This document shows, one piece after another, positions 34,873 to 46,055 of a stretch of 64,000 nucleotides of DNA. The stretch is from Prochilodus magdalenae (taxonomy: Eukaryota; Chordata; Actinopteri; Characiformes; Prochilodontidae): the NCBI GenBank assembly GCA_024036415.1, contig JAMWET010005053.1, positions 124,001 to 188,000 of the forward strand. The letters are read 5' to 3'. The translations under genes were made by a program, and so were the position numbers. The notes under the pieces are model-generated. The model saw nothing but the letters and a program-made list of their open reading frames with translations, had not been told where the DNA came from and did not search any database. The number at the start of each line of letters is the position of its first letter. The stretch's first letter is position 1.

Positions 34873-35262
34873 GATATCAGGACTCTCTCACTGCACTAAC
34901 CATCCCTCACTGCACTGAAGCTGTAGTCAGTAGTCCACAAAGAAGTGGCGAAAGAGTCATCTGGAGGGTAGCAGTATTACCCACTACACAACACCATCTA
35001 CAATCTATTGCTTGCAGTGCCATCTGCTCCTGTCCTTACAACAGTTTGGGGGGGTTTCTGGGTAATGTAGATCCTCAAAGAACAGTGATACTGATTACTG
35101 AACAATGTCCTGGTCTGTAACAGACAGGGAGTTTCCTAAACCCACAATGAGAGTTAACTCCACATATTCACACAGCTATGAACACACATACACAGACCTA
35201 TAATAAACACCTGATCACTCCATCTGATACACAGTGCACCCCCCGAACCCTGAGATCTTAAA

Positions 35263-35366
35263 ACAGGAAACCCACAATGAGCCCCTGCATCTCAGAACGC
35301 CTCAGACCACTGCTCACTGACTGTCTGTACTGACTGATCTCACATCTGCTCTGTGCTGTGTAGATG
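35263..35366 (+). repeat. Element A, copy 6
   Basis: Form A with CAATGAGCCC. The small reading frame after it has an in-frame TAG. Confidence 0.7.
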
Positions 35367-36009
35367 GGAGTTTTAGACCTGGTTAAAGTGGAGGAACTGA
35401 TCTAGGATCTGATATGAACAAGAACAAATGAAACTGGCCTGTGAAACTGTTACTGAGTTGGCGCTTGTATTCCACACCACACACAGTAATGGAAACATGT
35501 GGTTAGCAACGGTGACCTCATAAACAGATCAGACCCCTCAAAGACTGTTAGTCTAATTAGATCTAACCCTTTCAAGTTGCAGATGATTAAACATGTGGCT
35601 CGGTTAAAGAAAAAAACAAAACCACGTTAAGCACTATCATCAGATTCTGTTGAAGGTGCTGTCTTGTACAGGCATGATTGATGTTGACCGACCAAGTACA
35701 AACAGAGATAGCATAATATAAAGATCATCTTCACATGACGATATTGGGAATAGTCATATAGGTAGCTCTGTAGGCAGATGATACGAGGGAATTAGCCAAA
35801 CTAGCCCAAATCTCACCAGGGATAGATATCAAAAGGTGAATCTGATAATAGCCAGCAGGTCAGTGTGCTGGACAAGGTACCTTTACAACTGCACATACAC
35901 TCACTCACAAACTCACACATGAGCAGTTTAGACTGTAATGGAAAATGTGGTTTCAAACCCACCCACACAGGCGTGAGTCTGAGAGCCATCTAAGCTCAGA
36001 CCTGCAAAA

Positions 36010-36095
36010 ACAGGAAACCCACAACAAGGCCTGCAGCTCATAGCACTATACGCTCACATCCTTTAATAACTGACCCCAGACCTGCTAGCACTAGA
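36010..36095 (+). repeat. Element B, copy 7
   Basis: Form B, distal type like 10,082 and 23,085. Confidence 0.7.
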
Positions 36096-36299
36096 CTCGG
36101 TTTAACAATCACAGGTTAGTGTAAAGTTGGTAACTGTCCTAGAATCAATCCTAGAATCAGAATTTCACATGGTCAAATATTCAGTTCACTCAGCTGAAGA
36201 CGAGGGACGTACAAAGGTCACCAATAACACTGACGGGTATGGCAGTACATGATGCTGCACTACAGCTAAGATACCTTAGGCCCAAGATGATGACTTGGG

Positions 36300-37145
36300 A
36301 AGATAAAGAGCAGCAAACATTATTTTCATTTAACTTTGGGCCTCATGTCCAAGCAGTGAACAGCCCTGACATTCCCACATTCCAGGATGACTTATTCCAT
36401 ATTCCCGTGGCATAATCTACATCAACACCACTATGTTTTCAGCAGAGGAATAGTGCACCTCAAAGAAAACTGTCCCGGAAAGAATTTTAGGGCCGGTAGT
36501 GAGAAAGGCAGAGCCCAGTGAAAATTACATCAGGTACAACAGTGCAATGCTCCGCAGGGTTGATGGTCTGATGAGACTTGGCACAACAAGGCCCATCACT
36601 GATACAACAGAGCACACATGTATGCAACCGCACAACGAGGCGACCAAGCTCAGCTAATGTCTCTTTGAATTCATTAAATTGTAAGGTGTGGGTCCATGCC
36701 ACTGGCCACCAGCAGGGGGCATGGGTTGAGCAGTAGAAGAGCTGGTGGATCTGGGTCAAAAGACTCCAAACCCCAGAATCCTCAGCACTAATCAGCACTG
36801 ATCATGCCCACCTGTGTGGCACGGCATAAAAACCCAGCCCATACTACTGCTCTCTGTCGCACCTTCTGAGCAGCGAATGGTAAAATAAAAGATGGAAAGA
36901 CAGGGAAGGAAAAGTACTGAGAAAAAAGGAAAGATAAGAAAAAGCCTGAGGGAGAAAAAAAGAGACATAAGAAAACAAGAGTCTTCCCATCAAGGCCAAA
37001 AGAAAGAACCCTGGGAACATGTTAAGTTTTACGTTTTATTCCATCTCCTTTATTTGAGCACACTAAACTTGGTGTCTGCTTCGTTTGAGAGTCCTGCCTT
37101 TTTGTTGTATGTTACTTTTCAAACAGCTTGCTCCAAGCTCTGCTA
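36300..37145. other. Copy of the 10.34-11.17 kb segment
   Basis: Parallels unit 1 throughout, including GCATAAAAACCCAGCCCA near 36,826. Nothing coding is recognised. Confidence 0.5.
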
Positions 37146-37262
37146 CACAGTTCCAGTAGCACAGTGGTAGCGCTTTAGTCTGCAGTAACCCTTGTCACCA
37201 GTTTGAAACAGGCCTTGTACCAAGCATATACTCATTCAGATTTTGACATTGAGTAAAATAAA
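37146..37262 (+). mobile_element. tRNA-like SINE head, second copy
   Basis: Better A-box-like string than at 11,166 (TAGCACAGTGGTAGCGC). Confidence 0.35.
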
Positions 37263-37684
37263 TACAAACCATTTTGCTCTACATTTGGGTCCATCACCCT
37301 CAACTAGAGTACTGACTCACTGAAAAGGTTTCAGGTAAAAACATCTGTAGCTGTAGGTTGATATATTATTGATAGCTGGCTTAGTGGTCTAGTGATCTTC
37401 AGAGTTATGTCTCTGGGGTCTGATAGGGTCTCTCAGGCAGAACAGACTGGGGTGAAAACCCAGAACAACCAAACTCCTATTTAAAGAGGACATACGATAT
37501 TGTGCACCTTGCTTAGAGAGGGTTACTGGTGGTCAGGCAGCCCATGTGAGGTTTGGCTGGATATTACTGGCAGAGGCCAGTGTACAGAAAGATTTTAACT
37601 CCTACCTCAAGGAGAACTTGTGTAGCAAAAGACTGTATTAAATGGACCTCAGGAACAGTACCTATGGACTGGGTGACTGGGATT

Positions 37685-38030
37685 TGGAGTTCTTGCTGAC
37701 CTGAGAATCTCTGGTTTACATTGTGAACTCATCGGCTCAGCAGGGAGCCTGGGAATCCTGCAGTCATTTTTACTGAGGTCCAGCTCTTTCAGGGAGTATG
37801 TTTCTAGTTTCAAAACTGATCCCAGATTTTCACAGGTCTTTTTTCTAGGATTACATAATGAAAGTCTGCAGAGTGAGAACACAACAGATCATGCAGTACC
37901 GTTAAATGAGTTTATAGTTTTTGCTAACCCAGAGAATTACTAGTTTACAGTCCAAACTCTTCAGTACAGCTGAGAGTAACTCCACTCCTGAATCCCACAG
38001 GTCATTCATACTGAGATCCAGCTCTTTTGT
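37685..38030 (-). pseudogene. NLR leucine-rich repeat relic, unit 3
   Basis: Reverse frame at 37,649-37,882 includes 'KKTCENLGSVLKLE' and 'LKELDLSKND', then drifts out of frame. A second degraded repeat follows at about 37,930-38,020. Confidence 0.7.
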
Positions 38031-38742
38031 GGGCTTGGATAAAGCTTATGACTGCAGTCCCTAAGATGTTTTGTGGGAGGTCCTCTGGAATTATGAGGTG
38101 CTGGTCCCATTTCTATGGGCCATTCAGTCTCTGTAGTTCCAGAGTGATAGATGTCTGTTTACACAACAATAGGTCAAGCTTGGCAAATTTAGATGTTAAA
38201 CATTGTGCCTTGTTATATTCATGTACAGAGCACCAATGGTTCTTCACTAATTATGGGAAGAGGGTTATTGAGATAGGCTAAAGGCTGAGACAGGCAGCCG
38301 CAGCAATGAAGCTGTGGTAGTAGAGAGTAGGTGTAGAGGGAGTTGAGCCATAAGGCACGGCTCATCATTTACCAGTCTGTATACATCTCCATCCTCAAAT
38401 GTGGTCACAATGATCCACAATGGAAAATTCAAGAAGTTAATTTGGACAAAAAGGTAGGAAGCTTCTGTAAAACAGCTGTAATATTTGGAAATTATGTTTT
38501 GAGAATCAGGAAAACACCACATACATCTATAGATATGAAAGAATACACACTAATGACTGCATGACCTGTCACTATAAACATCTGTACATGTTTACAGTGA
38601 TGATATGTTCCCAGATGTTAATGGTCTTCTAAAGAAAACGCTATTATCAAGTGCTACCTGGTGGATTGTCTCTTTCAAATATGTGGCTGAGATCCTTATA
38701 GACTATTTAATCCTGTTAAACATTATCTGAGTAATTAGACCT

Positions 38743-38935
38743 GCCTGAGCACGAGAAGAGTCAGCAGTGTCCTCAGCACCATGGACAGTCACAGCAGAGA
38801 GCCAGCACTCACTGACCTGCTGTTCTCTGTAAGCATATATAGAGTCTCTGGTGTACTGTAGACTGATCTCCTTAGAACTGGAGCTTCCTGGTGAGAGGGA
38901 TGCTAATCACATACTTAAGCATATAGCATTATATT
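38743..38935 (+). repeat. Element X, copy 6 (unit 4, proximal set)
   Basis: Proximal type like 139 and 12,936; it marks the start of unit 4 at about 38,610. Confidence 0.6.
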
Positions 38936-39233
38936 ACAATGTGTTGTCTTTGTCATGGTGAATCTCAAGTTTTATTGTAATCAACCTACACATAGAGTAC
39001 AGCTGTTTTCAGTTTGCAGGGGTTTCTGGGTAATGTAGTTCATCATAGAACAGTGATACAGATTGCTGATCAAATGTCTTGGTCTGTATAGAGCACGGAT
39101 TTTCCAATGCCTACAGTGAAACCTGAAATAATCCCCACCTAACACATAAATCCAAACATTCACACAACTATAATAAACACCTGATTACTTTATCAGATAA
39201 ACATCCCCTGCCCTCCAAACCTGAGAGATAAAC

Positions 39234-39340
39234 ACTGGAAACCCACAGAGACCCTGCAGCTCAGAACACATTAGACCTCTGTTTACTGACTGTCTCTACT
39301 GACTGATCACATACCTGTTGTGTCCTGTGTAGACAGAGTT
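39234..39340 (+). repeat. Element A, copy 7
   Basis: Diverged opening (ACTGGAAACCCACA); the rest follows form A. Confidence 0.65.
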
Positions 39341-39713
39341 CATTAGAAAATCTAAGGTTGCAGTTTAGTTGAACATGAAACTGACTCAATGTTCTTCTGA
39401 GCCTCACACACGGTCATGCAACCTCCTGTGGTCACATCAAATCTGGTCAATTGGTCACTTCAAATCTGAATAGATTTCAATGTAAACAAAAGACTGTATC
39501 ATTGTTTATTGATCCAGTTCTTAGTATCTTAAACTCCACCATTACAGAGTCATTCTGATCATAACCAGCTGGCCAGTGTGCTGACCAATGCTCCCTTACA
39601 GCTGTATAAACACCCTCATGCTCAGTTTATACACACTTTTTTGAGGTTCAGTTTGTGGTTGCGATAGATTTCACCCACTCACAAATGAGCCTGAGAGACT
39701 CAGAGATGCACAA

Positions 39714-39800
39714 ACAGGAAACCCACAACAAGGCCTGCAGCTCAGGACCATATCAGACACAGACTTTAATAACTGATCTCAGGTCTGACAGGAAGTGAAA
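39714..39800 (+). repeat. Element B, copy 8 (before gene 4)
   Basis: Form B, ending GACAGGAAGTG like the copies before genes 1 and 2. Confidence 0.7.
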
Positions 39801-39839
39801 TGTAGAGGGTAACTGTCCTAAAGTCACACTGTCACTTTC

Positions 39840-40300
39840 ATGAAGGTAGGGTTCATGCTGATGGTAATGTTCATGTGTGGCATAGAACCTATTAAGCCAT
39901 GGACCCCAGTTGTTAACAAGGCACTGTGCAGGCTGCTGGTGGCTTCATGCTAGTGTGGAGTGTATTTACATGGCAAGGGTTGGGTCAACTGGTCCGCCTA
40001 AACACGTCATTTGCATCTCACGCAGCCCTTCATGGACTTTAGGCACCCCCACAATGATAACCACCCCCCCTTTTGCCTATGAGGAGCATTTGAGAATCCT
40101 GATGATGGTGTGTCCTGCATGTTTGCCAGACACAAGCTCAATTAAGGCCTTTATGTGACGGGGTGGAGAGGTCCATTCACACCTGAGATCCTGCTCCTAC
40201 AAATACTACAAGCTGTGAGTGATACCACATGAATATGCTGCACTTTGCTAAATGATACTAGTCCCTGTCCCATGACTTTTGGCATGTCAGTGTGTAGGCA
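39840..40300 (+). mobile_element. Tc1-type transposase relic, unit 4 copy
   Basis: Shorter and more decayed than the unit 1 copy; keeps the TGACTTTTGGCATGTCAGTG end near 40,275. Confidence 0.5.
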
Positions 40301-41055
40301 GAGATTACTGCTTATAGCAACAGCTTCTACATACCAACAAAACCTATGGTGTAATATACTGTGCTAAGAAGGTGAGGGAATTGTGACCGGACCCCTCTAC
40401 TGCAGAGCTCCTGATACATGAAAATAAACCCAAGTGGAAACTAAACATATGGTAGAAGGTGTGAAGAGGTGTGGGACATGGGATAGGAAACAACAGTCGG
40501 CCTTGGAAAACTAATTGGAGTTTCACTGGAACACCTGGACCGCTGATCACGGAGTGCCATTACCAACCGACGTTGACCAACCGACTAATCTACTAAGGAC
40601 CAGCCACCCTTAACTCTGACGCTGACATACTGAACTGGTCAAATACTTAACTACACCAAGTTATAGTTCCAGTACAGGGAGCTACAACTGATCATATTAA
40701 GCTGCAGAATCAGCTTAACGACAGGAATCACTGTGTGTTTAATTTAACCCCCTGGTTTAATGATGATCTACTCCTGGAGGTCTGGAGACTGCTTAGTGAT
40801 TTCCCAGCTTTAATCCATCTGATCCAAATCATTTATTAGACATGAAGTGTTAGAACAGGGAGAATGGAGAACTCGGGTCTACAAAGAACCTACAAACCCA
40901 AACAGTCCATAGAAGTGTGGTGCAGCAGTGGGGCGATAACTAAAGACCACCCTCTTATGATGTGACAGGAAGAGTGTGCTCAGTGTGTACATCTCTCATT
41001 GGTGAGGGTCTGATTATCTATGCGGTGGGACATCATCAAAATAGAAATGTTCCAC
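40300..41055. other. Upstream region of gene 4
   Basis: No gene. From 40,860 on it aligns with the promoter-proximal DNA of genes 1 and 2 (GAGAATGGAGAACTC block). The 40,560-40,860 part has no counterpart in unit 1. Confidence 0.5.
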
Positions 41056-41069
41056 TGACGTGGACCAAT
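41056..41069 (+). promoter_or_regulatory. Gene 4 promoter block TGACGTGGACCAAT
   Basis: Perfect; final T is 70 bp before the ATG. Confidence 0.6.
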
Positions 41070-41138
41070 CAGACCACGACACAGACATCCGCTTCAAAGA
41101 CCCTCACCATTGTCCCCCACCCAGCTCCAGTCTCTGAG

Positions 41139-42943
41139 ATGGAGAGATCGAGAGCTGTTCTCCTCACTCTGGTCTGTAAGTGAACTGTTCCACTTGAGGC
41201 TGTTTTCAATCTTCCTTCCATTTGTATTCCTCAGTTACTGTAAGTGCTAAACTCTAGCTAATCTTAGAACCGCAGTGAGAACCTACACAGTTAGGTGTAC
41301 AGTGTGAAGGTGTGTGAGATCTGCTCGTTCTACTGTATCTAATCTAAAGTGTGGTTGGTGTGCTGCAGGTGTTCTCTTCTCCAGGATCTCTGGAGCAGAA
41401 GTGGAACTGAGAGTCAGACCAGGAGACAACGTCATTCTCTACAGTGACTGTGTTAGGAAGTTTGGAACACTGGTTTGGTTTAGAAACTCCTCAAATGAGG
41501 ATCAGACTCCTCTCATGTTATCAGGAGATATTTTAATACAAGCTGCTTTTTCACGCTACTGTTTTGTGTGGAATCAAGTCAACCAAACTCAGGATCTCCT
41601 GGTGAAGAACATCTCTGAGTCAGACCTGGGTCTGTACTACTGCGCTCACTTGGAGATAAAGCCGGCCAAAAATGGAACTGGAGGTCAGAGTCACGTTTAT
41701 CGTAATGGAACCAGAACCACTCGGCTGTCTCTCTTCAGTAAGATTACTCATTCTGAACTGTGTGTTCTTTTATTTAATGATGTCATTTATAACATTGTAA
41801 TAACATGTCAGAGTGGAGGACATTATAATGTGGAAATCAGTAAATACTAATTAACCTGGTGTTTATTACTATGTTATAAAGCAGTAATTAAGATGAATTA
41901 CACACTTGTAAATTGTGTAAGTTATACTGACCAAAAACCTTTCTCCTCTCTATTTATGAGAGCTGGGTTGAGTTGCCAGATAGTGCACTTATGCTTATAT
42001 TTGTGTCTGTGTACTGATCTCTCTATCAGCACTGGCCCTTGCTCGGACAGGGTCTGAGCTCATGGCGAGTTTTGACTCCCACTAGGTGGGAAACATTGTC
42101 CGACAGAACACTAAGGACTGCTGTAAGCTGCTCTGGATATGAGCATATGCTAAAGGTCTTAAATGTTAAAAGTAAGGATCATTGCACTTTCTTTCTTATT
42201 TCAGACCCCCCTGTTCCTTGTGCTGATCCCCCTGAGACCCCCTCCACCCTCCAGACACCCTCCACCCCTCCTGTATCAGACTGTAGTGTCTGCTGTAAGC
42301 TGCTGGTCAGTGTGTGTCCAGTGTGTGTTCTCCTCTCCTCAGTCGTCTCCTCCACCTGTGTGTACTGTATCTACAGAAAGAGGTCCAAAGGTACTCTCTC
42401 TCTCTCCTTCTCTTTCTCTCCACCTTTCTGTATATTAGAAGTTCCTCTCTTGTAGCTCCACTCTAAGAGACTGTAGATCTTCCATTGGTATTATTTTTGT
42501 TAGCGATCCTCTAGTTCTTCATCAGTGATCAGTTAAAACAGGATGCTCCTGTCTGGATATGGTCCACTGTCCCCCCAGCAGCAACACTGATAATCTATTT
42601 CATTTACAGCTGTGAAAGAAGAGAATCAGAGAGAGAGAGAGAAATCGCCCAATCAGCAGATCAGAACCAGAGAGGAGGTACTGACCCACACACACACACA
42701 CAGAGTCTGGGTTCTTTGGTGTCAGATGGTTCCTGAGTATCCACTGAAGGAGGCTAATCAGTACTTGTGTTTATAAATGATCTGCAGGTTGGAGGAGGTG
42801 ATGTGTGTTATGCGGCGCTGGACCTCCCGAGCAGAGGACAGAAACCACTGAAAAAGAAGAAGAGGAGAGTGGAGAGCTCTGAGTTCAGCACATACTCTGA
42901 GGTTAAAACTGATCAGATGTTGCTGAACATGTTCAGTCATTAA
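41139..42943 (+). CDS. Receptor gene 4: V-set Ig domain lacking the usual first Cys, extended tail, 271 aa
   Basis: Exons 41139-41175, 41369-41737, 42205-42390, 42610-42677 and 42788-42943; phases 1-1-1-0. Intron 1 is short (193 bp) because the part holding the MITE is gone. The V domain has Ser at 38, where the strand B Cys belongs, but keeps C40, W49 and C104, and gains C77. The region after YYC is six residues longer than in genes 1-2 and includes an added NGT sequon. The stalk has PVPCADP; the pre-membrane motif is CSVCCK rather than CSVCWK. The tail has VCYAAL (Y228) and STYSEV (Y256). The usual TAG is TTG (42,920-42,922), adding seven residues before TAA. No disabling change is seen. 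Whether the domain folds with C40 as partner is an inference. Confidence 0.82.
42110..42178 (+). repeat. Dispersed fish repeat end in intron 2 of gene 4
   Basis: CTGCTCTGGATATGAGCATA, then TGCTAAAGGTCTTAAATG, matches a ubiquitous fish repeat end that normally reads TCGCTCTGGATAAGAGCG. Its insertion explains the unique 41.92-42.18 kb intron sequence. Confidence 0.65.
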
Positions 42944-43013
42944 CATGAGTCGACTAAAACTCACTTCCAGTTCTTCCAACACAGTATGTCTTCTGCTTTG
43001 ATCTGATACTGAT

Positions 43014-43019
43014 AATAAA
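43014..43019 (+). terminator. Gene 4 polyadenylation signal AATAAA
   Basis: Only 71 bp after the stop because most of the 3' UTR seen in genes 1-3 is deleted. Confidence 0.55.
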
Positions 43020-43089
43020 TGAAGTGAACAGTGAGGGTTTGCTTGGTACATAGTGCAAGTATACAGAGGGAGAACACAACAACAGACAA

Positions 43090-43920
43090 TGCAGTACAGT
43101 CAGAGATTACAGGGTAAGCTCTTCAGTGCTGTTAGGAGCAACTTTACTCCTGAATCCAGCAGGTCATTTTTACTGAGGTGCTGCTCTATCAGGGAATATG
43201 GTTTTCACAACTGATACCACAGATCTTTTTTCAAACATTACATGATGCAAGTCTGCAGAAGGAGAACACACCAACAGGACATGAAGTGCAGTCAAATGAC
43301 TTTGTAGTTCTTGCTGACCAGAGAATCACAAATTTACAGTGTAAATTTATCAGTCCAGCTAAGATCAACTCCACTCCTGAATCCCGCAGATCATTTTTAC
43401 TGAGGTCCAGTTCTTTAGGCATTGTGTTCCTAATTTGAAAACTGATATTAGGTTTTCACAGGTTTTTTTTCAAGATTACATAATGCAATTCTGCAGAAGA
43501 AGAACACAACATCAGATCATGCAGTACAGTTATGAGTTTGCAGTTCTTGCTGATGAGAGAATCACCAGTTTACAGTGTAAGCTCTTCAGTCCAGCTGAGA
43601 GTAACTCCACTCCTGAAAATGAGAACACAACAACAGCTAAGAGCAGCTTCACTCCTGAATCTCACAGGTCATTTTTACTGAGGTTCTGCTCTTTCAGGGA
43701 ATATGGTTCTAGTTCACAACTGACATCAGATTTTCACAGATCTTTCTTCCACAATTACATGATTCAAGTCTGCAGAGGGACCCACAACAACAGCCCATGC
43801 AGTACAATCAATTGAGTTTGTAGTTCTTGCTGATCAGAGAATACCCAGTTCACAGTGTAAACTCTTCAGTCCATCTTAGAGCCACTTCATTCCTGAATCT
43901 CACAGGTCATTTTAACTGAG
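43090..43920 (-). pseudogene. NLR leucine-rich repeat relics, several units
   Basis: Reverse-strand repeats are spaced roughly 230-250 bp apart. The clearest, at 43,231-43,422, reads 'KELDLSKNDLRDSGVEL' then 'LHCKFVILWSARTT'. Others lie near 43,110-43,180, 43,540-43,610 and 43,640-43,720. They follow gene 4 in the same order as the single relics follow genes 1-3, but the repeat exon has multiplied. No NACHT domain is present. Confidence 0.7.
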
Positions 43921-43970
43921 ATCCAACTCTTTAGGAGTATGTTTCTAGTGGTTTCACAGTCTGATCCTGA

Positions 43971-44276
43971 TACCAATACCCTGATCAAATCCTACCAATA
44001 CCCTGATCAAACTCTACCAATACCCTGATCAAACCCTACCAATACCCTGATCAAACCCTACCAATACCCTGATCAAACCCTACCAATACCCTGATCAAAT
44101 CCTACCAATACACTGATCAAATCCTACCAATACACTGATCAAATCCTACCAATACCCTGATCAAACCCTACCAATACCCTGATCAAACCCTACCAATACC
44201 CTGGTCAAACCCTACCAATACCCTGATCTAACCCTACCAATACACTGATCAAACCCTACTAATACCCTGATCAGAA
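43971..44276. repeat. 22-bp minisatellite, about 14 copies
   Basis: The unit is close to ACCAATACCCTGATCAAACC plus CT, with copies differing at a few positions. Repeats abut without spacers. Confidence 0.95.
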
Positions 44277-44289
44277 ATAGGCTCTTTAA

Positions 44290-44850
44290 TAGGAAACAGT
44301 GAAGGTTAAACCGTATGAAGGAGGTGATCATTTATATGTTGTAATGGTCTGTGATGGTTTTTATTTATTTGATTTTAGTTTTTGTACATGAATATTTTCT
44401 CTTTAAGACACTTTAAGAAGTCCCTAGCAGAATCTACACAGGTGTGAATGACATGTTAGGGTCTTCAGGAGGTGAGCAGGTAGAGACAGTTGCCTTTTGT
44501 TAACTGGTGTTAACAAGCAGCTTCAGTGTGAGCTTGGATGTGTCTGGAGTTTTGAGTTCTATTTAAGGGAGGAAACAGAGATTTTGCTAGATGTCATCTG
44601 ACTCATTAGCAGTGTGAAGGCAACTTTCTGTCCTGTCCAATGTACCACACACACTGAATTATAGGATAGTTTGTGGAAACCCTCTTTACAGGTGAATTTG
44701 GCAAAGGCAGGCACATCAGTGTGCAGCACTCACTCACACACATATACATGGTCACCTTAGACTGTGATGGAAACTGCTTGTGGTGAACATGAACGTGTGA
44801 AGATTGTCCTCGCACACAGGTGCAAGAGCTGGCAGGCCTCAGACACTCAA
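44290..44850. other. Stretch without recognised gene
   Basis: No supported frame or repeat, apart from loose similarity of 44,740-44,850 to DNA that precedes element B elsewhere. Confidence 0.4.
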
Positions 44851-44852
44851 AA

Positions 44853-44950
44853 ACAGGAAACCCACAGCAAGGCCTGCAGCTCAGTACTCTACCAGACCAC
44901 TGCACACTGACTGTCTGTAATAACTGATCTCAGGCCTGTGGACAGTCAAC
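44853..44950 (+). repeat. Element B, copy 9
   Basis: Form B, well kept (CAGCAAGGCCTGCAGCTCAG). Confidence 0.7.
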
Positions 44951-45178
44951 CAATACTAGAGTCATGCAAGAAATCATCTGACCACATAAGCTAAAGAGAG
45001 CAAATTCTTCTTTCACAGTTCTGCTGCATGATGGGAAACGGGGTGCAGATAACTCTAACTGCCCTGTAAGAAAACCTCATAACACTACTGGACCATACTG
45101 AACACAGCAATGCCTGTTCTGAGTCATCACTCCTCTCGTAGCATCACTGAAGACCCATCAATGTTTAGACAGGCAAGA

Positions 45179-45240
45179 ACAGGAAACCCACAGCTGATGG
45201 GCTTTGACTGATTCCAGATCTGCTAAGGGCTGACCATCCT
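45179..45240 (+). repeat. Element B, copy 10 (shortened, before gene 5)
   Basis: Keeps the opening and a TTCCAGATCTGCT end but has lost the middle. Confidence 0.5.
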
Positions 45241-45701
45241 TACCTACTCATAGATACTGACTGTCCTAGGACCAGTCAGACATTCACTTTCCCTGAGTGA
45301 GGCTTAAAGGTAATGTTACTGACACCTGTGATCTGATACATGGTACATGGTTTGGCTGGCTCTGGTGTCGATGTTTACTTCTGGAGCACTAGAGATCAGA
45401 ATGTAGTAGCTTTACAGCTTCAGTGCGTCTGATTTATCTAGTTTGATCTGACTGATAACTGTTAGCTATAGCTAAGATGATGAGTTCAGGAGCTGTGTTT
45501 TAAAGGGGAGGATGAAAACTAAACACCCCAAGCCTGATATTACAGTGCAGCACCAAAGCCAGTCGGGTTAGACAGTCAGGTTGGACATGGCTCTGAAGTC
45601 AGGCAGTCAGGTTGGCCGAAGGCTCAGTCTGCTTGTCTCTTACTGCTGACTTGCCTTAACAACTGCTCAGTGAGACGTCATCAAAACCAGAAACATTCCA
45701 C

Positions 45702-45716
45702 TGACCTGGGACCAAT
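45702..45716 (+). promoter_or_regulatory. Gene 5 promoter block, mutated
   Basis: Reads TGACCTGGGACCAAT: the ACGT core is lost and one G is added, so neither UPRE nor ERSE-II remains, while CCAAT is kept 70 bp before the ATG. Confidence 0.55.
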
Positions 45717-45968
45717 CAGATCTCAGCACAGACATCCGCTTCAAAGACCCTCAAACCCAGCACCCACCTAGTGCCAGTCTCTGAAATGGAGAGATCAAGG
45801 GCTGTTCTCGTCACTCTGTAAGTGAACTTTGAAACTGTTTTATAGTAGCCTCTTCTGATCAACTCTACATTCAGCTGTTCAGGTTCTAAAGTTCTCTTAA
45901 CTCTGGTGTTAAGGCTGTTTTCTTCAGTTACTGTAGGATTTAACCTAAACACCGGTGCTTGTCTAAGA

Positions 45969-46055
45969 CAGCGGTTCTCAAACCGGTTCTCAGTCCACAG
46001 TTTAATACTGTCCCCATGTGTCCAGTTAGGCTGGAGTACACATGGAGATATAATA
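45969..46055. mobile_element. hAT-like MITE in intron 1 of gene 5, truncated
   Basis: The left end is the best kept (CAGCGGTTCTCAAACCGG after GTCTAAGA); the right end is missing. Confidence 0.55.

Noticed and set aside
43971..44276. CRISPR-like array
   Set aside because: Units abut with no unique spacers and the host is a vertebrate; it is a minisatellite.
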